Source: Paludibacteraceae bacterium
Lineage (GTDB): Bacteria; Bacteroidota; Bacteroidia; Bacteroidales; Paludibacteraceae
Length of the DNA stretch: 64,000 bases
Direction: 5' to 3'
Assembly: GCA_017451525.1 (NCBI GenBank)
Contig: JAFTOD010000002.1
Location: 62,001-126,000, forward strand
Shown: positions 8,074-15,956 of the stretch, piece after piece
How positions within the stretch are numbered: position 1 is the stretch's first letter
Layout: every line of letters begins with the position of its first letter
Translations under genes and position numbers: made by a program
Notes under the pieces: model-generated
Seen by the model: only the letters and a program-made list of their open reading frames with translations
Database searches by the model: none
What the model was told of the DNA's origin: nothing

Positions 8074-9633
8074 TTAGTTGTCTTTTTTGAATACTGCGTA
8101 ATATGTCAGGTCGGATGTAACCTTGTGCGAAGCCGTGGTGAAGATGTCGTCGGGCGGGCAGAATGGGTTGGCGTAGTTCTGTTGCGCTGTCCAGCCGACA
8201 AAAGTAGTACCTTCGCATGGGGTAGGGGCTGCGGGCACGATAATGGTTTCGCTGCCATCAAGATTGTAGGTGGCGGTGTGGTGGACTATGCCGTTGGCGA
8301 TCCATCGGACGGTGTGGTAGGTAGTTGCAACGGCTTGCCACTGAGCGATATAGGTGGTGTTAGCAGCAGGCATGGTGGCAGCAACGGCGGGCAACCAGTT
8401 GAGGAATGTATAACCCGAACGTGTGGCGGTGGGTGCTACGATAGGTGTGCCAGCAGCTACTTGACCATGCGTATAGTCGCCAGTGAGTATGCCACCGTTG
8501 GCATTCCATGTGAGTGTGTATGTAGGGTCGGGCTCTGGTTCGGGCTCTACGGCAGCGACGTCGGAGATGGTCATGTTGCCAGTGACCTTGCTGACGGTGA
8601 GGCGTCCGAGGGAGGCGTTGTAGGTATAGGTGGCGCCAGTGACGTTAATGTCAGCAGGGTGGGAGCCGTCGCCATTCGTGAGGTAGGCGATGAAGCCGTC
8701 GGAGAGGGTGTAGCAGTGGGCTGGCCACATGGTGGCAGCGGAGTTTTCGGTGACGGTGTAGGTGGTGATGCCATCGTCGAGGAAGACTTGGATGGCCAGT
8801 TCGGGAAAGTCAATGAGCGGGTTGCGGTTGCCCTGGTAGTCCTGTGCACCATCGTTGCGCACCATCTCGGTGAGCGATGGTGGGTCTTGCATATGCCACT
8901 TGAGCATGATGTGGAGGGATTCGAAGACTCCGCTAGGACCTAACTTGCTGAGTAATTGAGCATTGCCGTTGTGGTAGCTGTTTTTGTGTCCTCCTGCTTC
9001 TCCATACATGAGGTAATCGTACATAATGACACGTGCTGCATCGCCACGATAAGTGCCGAGGTTGGTAGGATTGTAGTTTCCATTGGAAATGGCTATTCCG
9101 TTAGGGTCATAGTAATCACCGCTTTCGCCATAGGCGGTGTTGCCACGGCTCGAATTGACGGATTTGCTTGCAGGGCGCACCGATTGCATGTCATGCCCCA
9201 TGTCTATACCGCTGTCTGCACCCTTGGATTGTGGCCATGTGTGTTCACGATTCCATGTTGCGCCAGAGTCCCATACGCCGTTAATACTTTGGCCGTTGTA
9301 ATAGCCAATGATATAACCAGACGTGTTAAGGTCGCGATCGACAGTCTTGTAATTATCACGTAAATTGTCGTAGTTATAGCCAGATTGATTGAGGCGGCAT
9401 GGGTCACCCATTCTCGTGTTGAGTGCGCCAAAGAGCTCGTCGTTGGTGAGGGTGATGAGGGTAGCATAGGCATAACTGCCAGTATAGTAGGCGGTTTGCT
9501 TGGCTTGGTAGTCGGTGTATGCAGCTTTGCCTTCGTCGGATGCTACATGCGCTTGCATGTCAATAGCAGCGATGAGGCGAAGAGGCGATATGGCGATGAG
9601 GGTGATGAGAATGAATAAGCGAGTGTTGGTCAT
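8074..9633 (-). CDS. Secreted endonuclease I with InlB-like repeats
   Basis: This paralogue of the following gene has a signal peptide (LFILITLIAISPLRLIA), the catalytic WNREHTWPQ at 127-135 and a GHDMQSVRPASKSVNSSRGN metal-site block. From about residue 371 the sequence differs: an acidic Pro linker (EPEPEPDP), then two InlB/Flg_new-like repeats (LTWNANGGILTGDY ... YTFLNWLP at about 373-435, and VRWIANGIVHH ... TTFVGWTAQ ... LTYYAVF at about 440-516). It ends in AVFKKDN with no sorting tail, so surface attachment through the repeats is possible. It is the promoter-proximal gene of the pair. Confidence 0.9.
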   Translation of the reverse strand: MTNTRLFILITLIAISPLRLIAAIDMQAHVASDEGKAAYTDYQAKQTAYYTGSYAYATLITLTNDELFGALNTRMGDPCRLNQSGYNYDNLRDNYKTVDRDLNTSGYIIGYYNGQSINGVWDSGATWNREHTWPQSKGADSGIDMGHDMQSVRPASKSVNSSRGNTAYGESGDYYDPNGIAISNGNYNPTNLGTYRGDAARVIMYDYLMYGEAGGHKNSYHNGNAQLLSKLGPSGVFESLHIMLKWHMQDPPSLTEMVRNDGAQDYQGNRNPLIDFPELAIQVFLDDGITTYTVTENSAATMWPAHCYTLSDGFIAYLTNGDGSHPADINVTGATYTYNASLGRLTVSKVTGNMTISDVAAVEPEPEPDPTYTLTWNANGGILTGDYTHGQVAAGTPIVAPTATRSGYTFLNWLPAVAATMPAANTTYIAQWQAVATTYHTVRWIANGIVHHTATYNLDGSETIIVPAAPTPCEGTTFVGWTAQQNYANPFCPPDDIFTTASHKVTSDLTYYAVFKKDN

Positions 9634-9659
9634 GCGCGTAAAGTGTTTTATCGAAAGTG

Positions 9660-9691
9660 CAAAAGTAGTAAATTTTTCTCACACGCGCAAA
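9660..9691 (-). promoter_or_regulatory. Promoter of the endonuclease pair
   Basis: On the minus strand TTTG at 9691-9688 and TACTTTTG at 9667-9660 are 20 bases apart; the leader to the ATG at 9633 is about 20 nt. Confidence 0.7.
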
Positions 9692-9746
9692 CGCGTGCAA
9701 AATAAATAGGGTGTTGTACGATTTTTTATAAAAAAATGCAAAAACA

Positions 9747-9778
9747 TTTGGTCATGTGAAAAAAAAGTTGTAACTTTG
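9747..9778 (+). promoter_or_regulatory. Promoter of the rpmB-rpmG operon
   Basis: TTTG at 9747-9750 and TAACTTTG at 9771-9778, 20-base gap. The leader to rpmB is about 100 nt and contains no obvious hairpin terminator. Confidence 0.8.
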
Positions 9779-9883
9779 CACGATTTTTCGCGTATAGTAT
9801 AGTTTGCAATGGGGTGGAAATACGCGTATGTGGCTGAGAATAAATGGGTTATCACGTAGAAATAAACTAAAATACTAAATAAA

Positions 9884-10132
9884 ATGTCAAAAATCTGTCA
9901 AATTACCGGCAAAAAAGCCATGGTAGGATGCAATGTTTCGCACTCAAAGCGCCATACAAAGCGCACTTTTGATGTGAACTTGTTCCACAAGAAGTTCTAC
10001 TGGGTAGAACAAGATGCATGGATCATGCTGAACGTGAGTGCAGCTGGTCTGAGAACAATTAACAAAATCGGACTTGACGCTGCTCTCAAGCAAGCAAGTG
10101 CGAAAGGGTACATTAAAATTTACGAATGCTAA
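9884..10132 (+). CDS. rpmB: 50S ribosomal protein bL28
   Basis: This 82-residue protein has the bL28 start [20 protein letters not shown] and the basic stretch [10 protein letters not shown] that binds 23S rRNA. It is a structural protein of the large subunit. It is followed after 12 bases by rpmG and then a DUF4295 gene, the usual Bacteroidota order. An ATG preceded by AAATAAA marks the start, without a clear Shine-Dalgarno, as is normal in this phylum. Confidence 0.97.
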   Translation: MSKICQITGKKAMVGCNVSHSKRHTKRTFDVNLFHKKFYWVEQDAWIMLNVSAAGLRTINKIGLDAALKQASAKGYIKIYEC

Positions 10133-10144
10133 GGAGGAATCGTT

Positions 10145-10333
10145 ATGGCAAAGAAAACTAAAGAAGCACGCGTCCAAGTAATCTTGGAGTGCACAGAGCA
10201 CAAGGCCAGCGGTATGCCAGGAACTTCGCGCTACATCACCACGAAGAACCGCAAAAACACTCCTGATCGTTTGGAGTTGAAGAAGTACAATCCGATCCTC
10301 AAAAAGTACACAGTACACAAGGAGATCAAGTAA
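10145..10333 (+). CDS. rpmG: 50S ribosomal protein bL33
   Basis: This 62-residue basic protein has the bL33 pattern ([47 protein letters not shown]). Only one Cys is visible (LECTEH), so this is the zinc-free (C-minus) type. An AAGGAGG-like string lies just before the ATG, which is unusual for this phylum and may favour translation after rpmB. Confidence 0.97.
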   Translation: MAKKTKEARVQVILECTEHKASGMPGTSRYITTKNRKNTPDRLELKKYNPILKKYTVHKEIK

Positions 10334-10365
10334 TTAACCCCTAAAATTAAGAAAGGCTTAGAACT

Positions 10366-10518
10366 ATGGCAAAGAAAGCGGTCGCTACATTGCACACTGG
10401 TAACGCTGGACGTAACCACACTAAGTGCATCAAGATGGTGAAGAGCCCTAAAACGGGTGCTTACATCTTCCAAGAGGAAATCGTAGAAAACGACAAAGTT
10501 GCAGCTTACTTCAAGTAA
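10366..10518 (+). CDS. DUF4295 small protein
   Basis: This 50-residue basic protein starts MAKKAVATLHTGNAGR and carries KMVKSPKTGAYIFQEEIV, the DUF4295 signature. In Bacteroidota it regularly follows bL28 and bL33 and is presumed to be ribosome-associated; its function is unknown. It is the last gene of the operon, followed by a strong terminator. Confidence 0.93.
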   Translation: MAKKAVATLHTGNAGRNHTKCIKMVKSPKTGAYIFQEEIVENDKVAAYFK

Positions 10519-10536
10519 GAAACGCAATAAAAATCT

Positions 10537-10576
10537 GAAAAAAAGCATACTAAATTTGGTAGTATGCTTTTTTTTT
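10537..10576 (+). terminator. Terminator of the rpmB operon
   Basis: AGCATACTA and TAGTATGCT form a 9-bp stem flanked by seven A and nine T. The loop (AATTTGG) contains the -33 box of the next promoter. Confidence 0.92.
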
Positions 10577-10586
10577 GCTACCTTTG
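10555..10586 (+). promoter_or_regulatory. Promoter of the lipid-kinase gene, nested in a terminator
   Basis: TTTG at 10555-10558 and TACCTTTG at 10579-10586 are separated by 20 bases. The -33 box is in the loop of the rpmB operon terminator, and the T tract fills the spacer. Confidence 0.8.
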
Positions 10587-10643
10587 CAATTGAATTTGAG
10601 TGAATATTGGGTTTGAATTGTGTGTAAGATACTATGTAAAAGT

Positions 10644-11585
10644 ATGTTAGGAATTATTATTAACCCCAAATCTGGTAAGCGTGCGTTTCGTATGCAACGC
10701 TTGTACCTATGGAAACTGCTGAAGGCACGTCGTCAGCCTTTTATATATCGCGTTACTAAGTATGCTAATCATGCTATTGAGCTCGCGCGTGAACTCGTAG
10801 AGGAGAAAGGATGTACGCAAATCCTTGTGCTGGGCGGCGATGGTACGCTCAGTGAGGTGATCAACGGCATCATGCGTGCCGATCTTACGCCAGAGCAACG
10901 CGCGCAGATACAATTTGGACTGATGCCACGTGGCACGGGCAACGATTTTGCGCGTCACTGGGGGCTGAACAAAGACTTTAAACGTTCGTTAGATATATTC
11001 TTCCAAGGGCATAGCAAACCAATTGATGTGGGCTGCGTGACGTATTGGCGCAATAATATTGAGCATCATCGCTATTTTATCAATTCGTTGGGTTTCGGTA
11101 TTGAACCAATGGTTTGCCGAGGGGCAGAACAACTGAAGTATTACATTGGTAGTCACCATGTTAACTATTTCTTTGCACTTATATGGTCGCTGACGAAATA
11201 TAAGAATCCACACTTGCGTTTGGATGTGGATGGCAAGACCGTGGTGGAAGGAAAAATGTTTGTTACCAGTATCGCCAATGGTTCGTATGTGGGCGGTGGT
11301 ATGAAGCTGAATCCCGATGCTGACCCATGCGACGGTGTGCTGCATGCGATGTTCTTGACACCACCTTCGTTCAAAGAGATTTGTCAAGCCGTGCCTCGTT
11401 TGTTTGATGGGCGTTTGCACGAACTGCCATTTATCCACCCAGTGGTGGCAGATAACCTGCTGATGCACACCAAGAAGCATCAGTCGTTTGAGGCAGATGG
11501 CATCGTGATGGACGTGAGTGGTCCATGCCAAGTGACCTGCATGAAAGGGGCGTTGCAGATGATAGTTCCGAGTCAGCATTGCTGA
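10644..11585 (+). CDS. Diacylglycerol kinase family protein (YegS/DgkB-like)
   Basis: The DAGK catalytic domain is complete: INPKSGK near the start, GGDGTLSEVINGI (ATP-binding GGDGT) and MPRGTGNDFARH. The C-terminal beta domain has SIANGSYVGGGMKLNPDA and DGVLHAMFL. Members phosphorylate diacylglycerol or related lipids using ATP at the inner membrane face. I take the ATG at 10644, directly before LGIIINPKSG; a GTG 24 bases upstream would add eight residues without homology. The gene is alone on the plus strand and convergent with the nucleotidyltransferase gene. Confidence 0.9.
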   Translation: MLGIIINPKSGKRAFRMQRLYLWKLLKARRQPFIYRVTKYANHAIELARELVEEKGCTQILVLGGDGTLSEVINGIMRADLTPEQRAQIQFGLMPRGTGNDFARHWGLNKDFKRSLDIFFQGHSKPIDVGCVTYWRNNIEHHRYFINSLGFGIEPMVCRGAEQLKYYIGSHHVNYFFALIWSLTKYKNPHLRLDVDGKTVVEGKMFVTSIANGSYVGGGMKLNPDADPCDGVLHAMFLTPPSFKEICQAVPRLFDGRLHELPFIHPVVADNLLMHTKKHQSFEADGIVMDVSGPCQVTCMKGALQMIVPSQHC

Positions 11586-11589
11586 CAGG

Positions 11590-11640
11590 ACGCTGCGCTG
11601 TAGGACGGCTTCGCCTGTAGATCGCTGCGCTGTAGATGGT
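11590..11640. repeat. CTGCGCTGTAG/GGCTTCGCCTGTAG repeat cluster
   Basis: Alternating GATCGCTGCGCTGTAG and GGCTTCGCCTGTAG units fill the gap between convergent genes. The same two units occur in frame in the neighbouring nucleotidyltransferase at 11873-11936. Confidence 0.75.
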
Positions 11641-11645
11641 AGTGA

Positions 11646-12473
11646 TTAGAGGCTGGCGGCGAAGGATTCGGCTTCGGAAAGTTGGGCGATTTTGCCTACA
11701 TCCATCATACGATAATTCTCGGGGATAAATGCCCTGAGAATTTCTTTTTCGGCAATACTGAGGTAGAGGTCGATGAGCGAGAACTTATCGCCTTTTTCAG
11801 CAACTACCTTTTCCATCACTTCAAAAATACGAGGATTAAGCACTTGCATACCAGAGAAAGCGAGGGGGGATAGATCGCTGCGCTGTAGTTGGTAGGTCGG
11901 CTTCGCCTGTAGGTCGGCTTCGCCTGTAGGTGGTAGAATGTTGAGTAAGGATACTAAGGAGGCGGGGCGGACTTCGCCAGTTGCGATATTGGTCCAACCA
12001 CGGAGGCGGTTGTCGTGATCGAAGAGCAAGTAGCGTTGTGTGTCGCGTGGACTGACCACTACCACACCCATCTCGTCTGGATTGTATACATTGAGCAGGG
12101 TAGGGATGTCAATGTTGGAGAGGATATCGACGTTGCAGACTAAGATAGGCGATGAGGCTATGAGGCTATTGGGCGATGAAGTGAGGAGGGATTTGGCTTT
12201 GCGTAGGCCGCCACCTGTCTCGAGCAGCATATCGCGCTCATCGCTTACGGCGATACGACAACCGAAGTTGTCGTTCTCGCGTAAGTAATGGATAATCATA
12301 TCTGGGAAATGATGTACATTCACCACGATATCGGTGATGCCTGCCGCCTTGAGGCGCTCGATTTGCCACTGGAGTAGGGTCTTGCCTGCGAGTGGCACAA
12401 GTGCCTTAGGCAGGGTGTCTGTTAGCGGCTTGAGGCGTGTGCCCAAGCCCGCGGCGAAGATCATGGCTTTCAT
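11646..12473 (-). CDS. Sugar-1-phosphate nucleotidyltransferase (MurU/RmlA-like)
   Basis: The NTP-transferase signature MKAMIFAAGLGTRLKPLTD with KALVPLAGKTLL is at the N-terminus, and LVCNVDIL is the metal-binding strand. The overall order fits enzymes that make NDP-sugars, closest in feel to MurNAc-1-P uridylyltransferase MurU, though no AmgK-type kinase is adjacent. The ATG at 12473 is preferred; 12482 adds three residues. Two segments look inserted: LLTSSPNSLIASSP, and NILPPTGEADLQAKPTYQLQ, the second made of the intergenic CTGCGC/GGCTTCGCC repeat. Both lie between conserved blocks. Substrate is not certain. Confidence 0.85.
   Translation of the reverse strand: MKAMIFAAGLGTRLKPLTDTLPKALVPLAGKTLLQWQIERLKAAGITDIVVNVHHFPDMIIHYLRENDNFGCRIAVSDERDMLLETGGGLRKAKSLLTSSPNSLIASSPILVCNVDILSNIDIPTLLNVYNPDEMGVVVVSPRDTQRYLLFDHDNRLRGWTNIATGEVRPASLVSLLNILPPTGEADLQAKPTYQLQRSDLSPLAFSGMQVLNPRIFEVMEKVVAEKGDKFSLIDLYLSIAEKEILRAFIPENYRMMDVGKIAQLSEAESFAASL
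11873..11936. repeat. In-frame repeat cluster within the nucleotidyltransferase gene
   Basis: GATCGCTGCGCTGTAG followed by two GGTCGGCTTCGCCTGTAG units. It matches the cluster at 11590-11640 and encodes the non-conserved segment PPTGEADLQAKPTYQLQRSD. Confidence 0.8.
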
Positions 12474-12497
12474 TGTGATCAAATCGGTTGTTTAAGG

Positions 12498-13253
12498 TTA
12501 TTCTACTGTTTCTACTTCAGTTGCTTCCACCTCTTCTTTTTCTTCCTCGTTTTCTTCAACGATAGTCTTAGCCTTCAAATCTTCGTAGAAGAATGCAGAG
12601 GCTGTTTGCATATATGGTGTTACTAATAACATACCAATACATAAGGTGATGATTGATAACAGTATCCATCCGATAAACGACAAATCAAGTACAAATAGTC
12701 TCCATTTATTACCTCTCATCATTTCGCGGCTAATTTTCAGTGCTTCACGTGGAGTGAGCTCTGGGTAGTCTTGCAAGAGATATGGAACCATTCGATATGC
12801 GTAACTCAGAATAACACCACCAATACCCAAAGTGAAAATGCTAACAAAAGTAATAATTACCGTGTATAGTATTCCTGTTCCCAACATTTTGCTATATGTT
12901 TTTGTGGTGGTGTTCCATATATTGTCCAATATATTGCTTTTGTTTTTGCGAGCCAAATTTAACAATGCTATGTAGAATGCATATTCTATCGGGATAATTA
13001 AAATAGCAAGTAAAGTGGTTAGATAACTTCCCCAACTGAAAACAGCTGGTTTGTTAACTGTATTGAGATCTTCTAATGGAATATCGTATAATGAGGCTAT
13101 TCCATACATAAGATCGTTTGTAGATTCTTTTAATGATGGAATAGAACAAAATAACGCTATTCCAGCAATGATTGCAGTTGCAATTGTTGCCTCGCCCCAA
13201 CGGTTTTGGAGTGCTTCGCGCGCTTGTGCGCGGTACTGAGAAGGAGTTTTCAT
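12498..13253 (-). CDS. DUF975 family integral membrane protein
   Basis: This 251-residue protein starts MKTPSQYRAQAREALQNRWG, the typical amphipathic DUF975 N-terminus. Several transmembrane segments follow (ATIATAIIAGIALFCSI, LTTLLAILIIPIEYAFYIAL, GILYTVIITFVSIFTLGIGG, LDLSFIGWILLSIITLCIG). The region LLQDYPELTPREALKISREM with MRGNKWRLF is family-typical. The tail is very acidic (EENEEEKEEVEATEVETVE). Function unknown. It lies between purH and the nucleotidyltransferase and is probably co-transcribed with both. Confidence 0.85.
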   Translation of the reverse strand: MKTPSQYRAQAREALQNRWGEATIATAIIAGIALFCSIPSLKESTNDLMYGIASLYDIPLEDLNTVNKPAVFSWGSYLTTLLAILIIPIEYAFYIALLNLARKNKSNILDNIWNTTTKTYSKMLGTGILYTVIITFVSIFTLGIGGVILSYAYRMVPYLLQDYPELTPREALKISREMMRGNKWRLFVLDLSFIGWILLSIITLCIGMLLVTPYMQTASAFFYEDLKAKTIVEENEEEKEEVEATEVETVE

Positions 13254-13277
13254 AGGAGTTGTTAATAAATAGATTGT

Positions 13278-14813
13278 TTAATGTTTGAAGTGGCGTGTGC
13301 CAGTCATGAGCATGCAGATGCCGAGTTCGTCGGCTTTGACAATGCAGTCGTTGTCGCGGATACTGCCACCAGGTTGAACGATAGCGGTTACACCATACTT
13401 AGCTGCCAAAGCTACAGTATCATCAAATGGCAAGAAACCGTCAGAAGCGAGGATAAGACCTTCGGTCACACCTGCGGCATGCGCTTGCTTCATAGCAATC
13501 TCCGCACTACCTACGCGGTTCATCTGACCTGCACCTACACCCAGTGTTTGACCGTTCTTTACCACTACTATCGCATTGGATTTCACGTGCTTAACGATAT
13601 TCCAACCGAATTGCATGTCTGCGAGTGTAGCCGCATCGGGTTGCACCTTAGTAGCGCACATGTCGGCTGTGATAGTCTCGATTTGGGTGTCGAGGTGTTG
13701 TACGAGCAAACCGCCGTTCACGCTCACATATTGGTCGATGGCCTCGCTGCTTGGGGTCATGTCCACTTGGATAACGCGAAGGTTCTTCTTGGTGGCGAAA
13801 ATCTCCATCGCCTCGTCGGTAAAGTCTGGCGCGATAACAATCTCCAAGAAGATTGGCTTCATGCCGAGGGCAATCTCCTTAGTGATAGTGCGGTTGCAGA
13901 TTACAATACCGCCGTAGATGCTTACGGTATCTGCCTCGTATGCCTTTTGCCATGCCTCTTCGATGGTCTCTGCCACAGCAGCACCACAAGGGTTCATGTG
14001 CTTGAGGGCTACGCAGAAAGGTTGTTGAAAATCGCGAGCGATATTGAGCGCAGCGTTAGCGTCTTGGATATTGTTGTAAGACATCTCCTTGCCTTGGAGT
14101 TGTTTGCCACTGGCGAGTGAGAATGGGATAACTTTGGTAGAAGCATAGAACTTCGCGGATTGGTGAGGGTTCTCGCCATAACGAAGACCTTGCTTGAGGT
14201 CGAACTCGAGGAAGAGTTTCTCATTGAGGCCTGCTTTCTCGCGCATGTAAGTAGCTATGCAACAGTCGTATTGCGCAGTATGGGTGTATGCCTTAGCAGA
14301 GAGTTGCAGGCGAGTCTCGAGAGTGGTGTTGCCAGTGGCGTTAATCTCAGCGAGGATAGTGTCGTAGTCCGCAGGATCGCAAACGACAGTCACATCGTTG
14401 TAGTTCTTCGCCGCAGAACGGAGCATAGATGGGCCACCTATATCAATCTTCTCGATGGCTTCTGCCATAGTAGTACCCTCTTTGGCGATGGTCTCGCGGA
14501 ATGGATAGAGGTTCACGCACACGAGGTCGATGAACTCGATACCGTTCTCCTGCAATGCTTGGAGGTGAGATGGTTCGTCACGGCGAGCGAGAAGACCTCC
14601 GTGCACCTTTGGGTGAAGGGTCTTAACGCGACCGTCACAGATCTCTGGGAAACCTGTTACATCGCTGATACCGATAGTTTTAACACCTGAATCTTCGAGG
14701 AGTTTTTGTGTACCGCCTGTGGCGATAATCTCCCAACCTGCTGTTTGCAGGCCCTTTACAAAATCAACTAATCCTGTTTTGTCGCTTACGCTGACAAGAG
14801 CTCTTTTTGCCAT
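13278..14813 (-). CDS. purH: Bifunctional AICAR transformylase / IMP cyclohydrolase
   Basis: PurH performs the last two steps of IMP synthesis: formylation of AICAR with 10-formyl-THF, then ring closure. The N-terminal MGS-like cyclohydrolase domain (residues 1 to about 150) has SVSDKTGL, IATGGTQKLL and VKTLHPKVHGGLLARRD. The transformylase domain has the catalytic KHMNPCG near residue 267 and ends in DGFLPFDD ... QPGGSIRD ... MTGTRHFKH, the normal C-terminus. Length 511 is full. It is 28 bases downstream of purM and so likely shares its transcript. Confidence 0.97.
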   Translation of the reverse strand: MAKRALVSVSDKTGLVDFVKGLQTAGWEIIATGGTQKLLEDSGVKTIGISDVTGFPEICDGRVKTLHPKVHGGLLARRDEPSHLQALQENGIEFIDLVCVNLYPFRETIAKEGTTMAEAIEKIDIGGPSMLRSAAKNYNDVTVVCDPADYDTILAEINATGNTTLETRLQLSAKAYTHTAQYDCCIATYMREKAGLNEKLFLEFDLKQGLRYGENPHQSAKFYASTKVIPFSLASGKQLQGKEMSYNNIQDANAALNIARDFQQPFCVALKHMNPCGAAVAETIEEAWQKAYEADTVSIYGGIVICNRTITKEIALGMKPIFLEIVIAPDFTDEAMEIFATKKNLRVIQVDMTPSSEAIDQYVSVNGGLLVQHLDTQIETITADMCATKVQPDAATLADMQFGWNIVKHVKSNAIVVVKNGQTLGVGAGQMNRVGSAEIAMKQAHAAGVTEGLILASDGFLPFDDTVALAAKYGVTAIVQPGGSIRDNDCIVKADELGICMLMTGTRHFKH

Positions 14814-14841
14814 ACCTTAAAAAATAGACTTTATTATATTG

Positions 14842-15867
14842 TTAAATTATTTCGTTTGCTCCTTCGATAACTTTACCAATCACTTGGGCTTTGTCGCCGT
14901 GCTGAGCGAGGATAGCAATGGCTTTCTCAGCGTCAGCTGCTGGCATAGCAATCACCATACCAATACCCATGTTGAAGATGTTGAACATCTCGCGGTGAGG
15001 GATATTACCCCACTTCTCAAGGCATTGGAACACTGGCAGAATCTCCCATGAACCCTCTGTCACGCTGAAGCCCTGACCGTCCTTCAAGATACGAGGGATA
15101 TTCTCATCAAAGCCACCACCTGTGATATGTGCTACGCCGTGCACATCGCAGTTGCGGATTACCTCCAGCACTTGCTTCACATAGATACGAGTTGGGGTGA
15201 GCAACACTTCGCCGAGTGGTTTCTCGGCATTGAGTTCTGGATAAACGGTGTGAAGGTCAAGTCCTGCATCGCTAACTACTTTGCGCACAAGGCTGAAGCC
15301 GTTGCTGTGTACACCAGAAGAAGAGATACCTACGAGTACATCACCTACAGCCACTTTGCTACCGTCGATGAGTTGGGACTTCTCCACCACGCCAGTGGTG
15401 TAGCCAGCGATGTCGTATTCGCCATCACCGTACATACCAGGCATCTCGGCTGTCTCGCCACCTACGAGGGCGCAACCTGCTTGGCGGCAACCTTCTGCCA
15501 CACCTGCCACGATGGCCTCTACTTTCTCTGGGATATTGTGACCAATTGCCACATAATCAAGGAAGATAAGTGGTTCTGCACCTTGTGCAAGCACATCGTT
15601 CACGCACATTGCTACAGCGTCAATACCGATGGTATCGTGCTTGTCCATTGCGAAAGCGAGTTTGAGTTTGGTTCCTACGCCATCGGTGCCACTAACGAGC
15701 ACTGGCTGTTTGATGTTGAGTGCCGAGAGGTCGAACATTCCACCAAACGAACCGATATTGCCCATTGAGCCAAAGCGGTTGGTACTTTTTACATGCGATT
15801 TAATACGACTTACTACTTCGTATCCGGCTTCGAGGTTCACGCCGGCTGCCTCATAATGTTGTGCCAT
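14842..15867 (-). CDS. purM: Phosphoribosylformylglycinamidine cyclo-ligase (AIR synthetase)
   Basis: PurM converts FGAM to AIR with ATP. Family motifs are clear: [54 protein letters not shown] and [13 protein letters not shown]. Length 341 is normal. The ATG at 15867 follows a cluster of CACGTTAGTG-type repeats separating it from the upstream Fic gene. With purH, purL, purE and guaA elsewhere in the window it gives five purine genes in three places. Confidence 0.97.
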   Translation of the reverse strand: MAQHYEAAGVNLEAGYEVVSRIKSHVKSTNRFGSMGNIGSFGGMFDLSALNIKQPVLVSGTDGVGTKLKLAFAMDKHDTIGIDAVAMCVNDVLAQGAEPLIFLDYVAIGHNIPEKVEAIVAGVAEGCRQAGCALVGGETAEMPGMYGDGEYDIAGYTTGVVEKSQLIDGSKVAVGDVLVGISSSGVHSNGFSLVRKVVSDAGLDLHTVYPELNAEKPLGEVLLTPTRIYVKQVLEVIRNCDVHGVAHITGGGFDENIPRILKDGQGFSVTEGSWEILPVFQCLEKWGNIPHREMFNIFNMGIGMVIAMPAADAEKAIAILAQHGDKAQVIGKVIEGANEII

Positions 15868-15887
15868 AATATTTTAGTTACATTTCA

Positions 15888-15956
15888 TTTCACGTTAGTG
15901 GCTCCTAAAGGAGCGTTGATGGTTTCGCTGCGCTTCACGAAAGGTGGCTGCGCGTT
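15888..15956. repeat. CACGTTAGTGG / TTCGCTGCGCTTCACG repeat cluster
   Basis: TTCACGTTAGTGG, then TTTCGCTGCGCTTCACGAA and a TGCGCGTTAG unit. Its right part is translated as the last residues (LTRSHLS) of the Fic protein at 15935-17041. Related clusters lie at 29180-29262 and 33018-33100. Confidence 0.75.

Noticed and set aside
8053..8943. 296-codon ORF opposite the endonuclease gene
   Set aside because: It is the antisense shadow of a well-supported endonuclease I gene; the Gly/Val-rich product has no domain.
13281..14120. 279-codon ORF opposite purH
   Set aside because: Antisense shadow of the transformylase domain; no motif or promoter.
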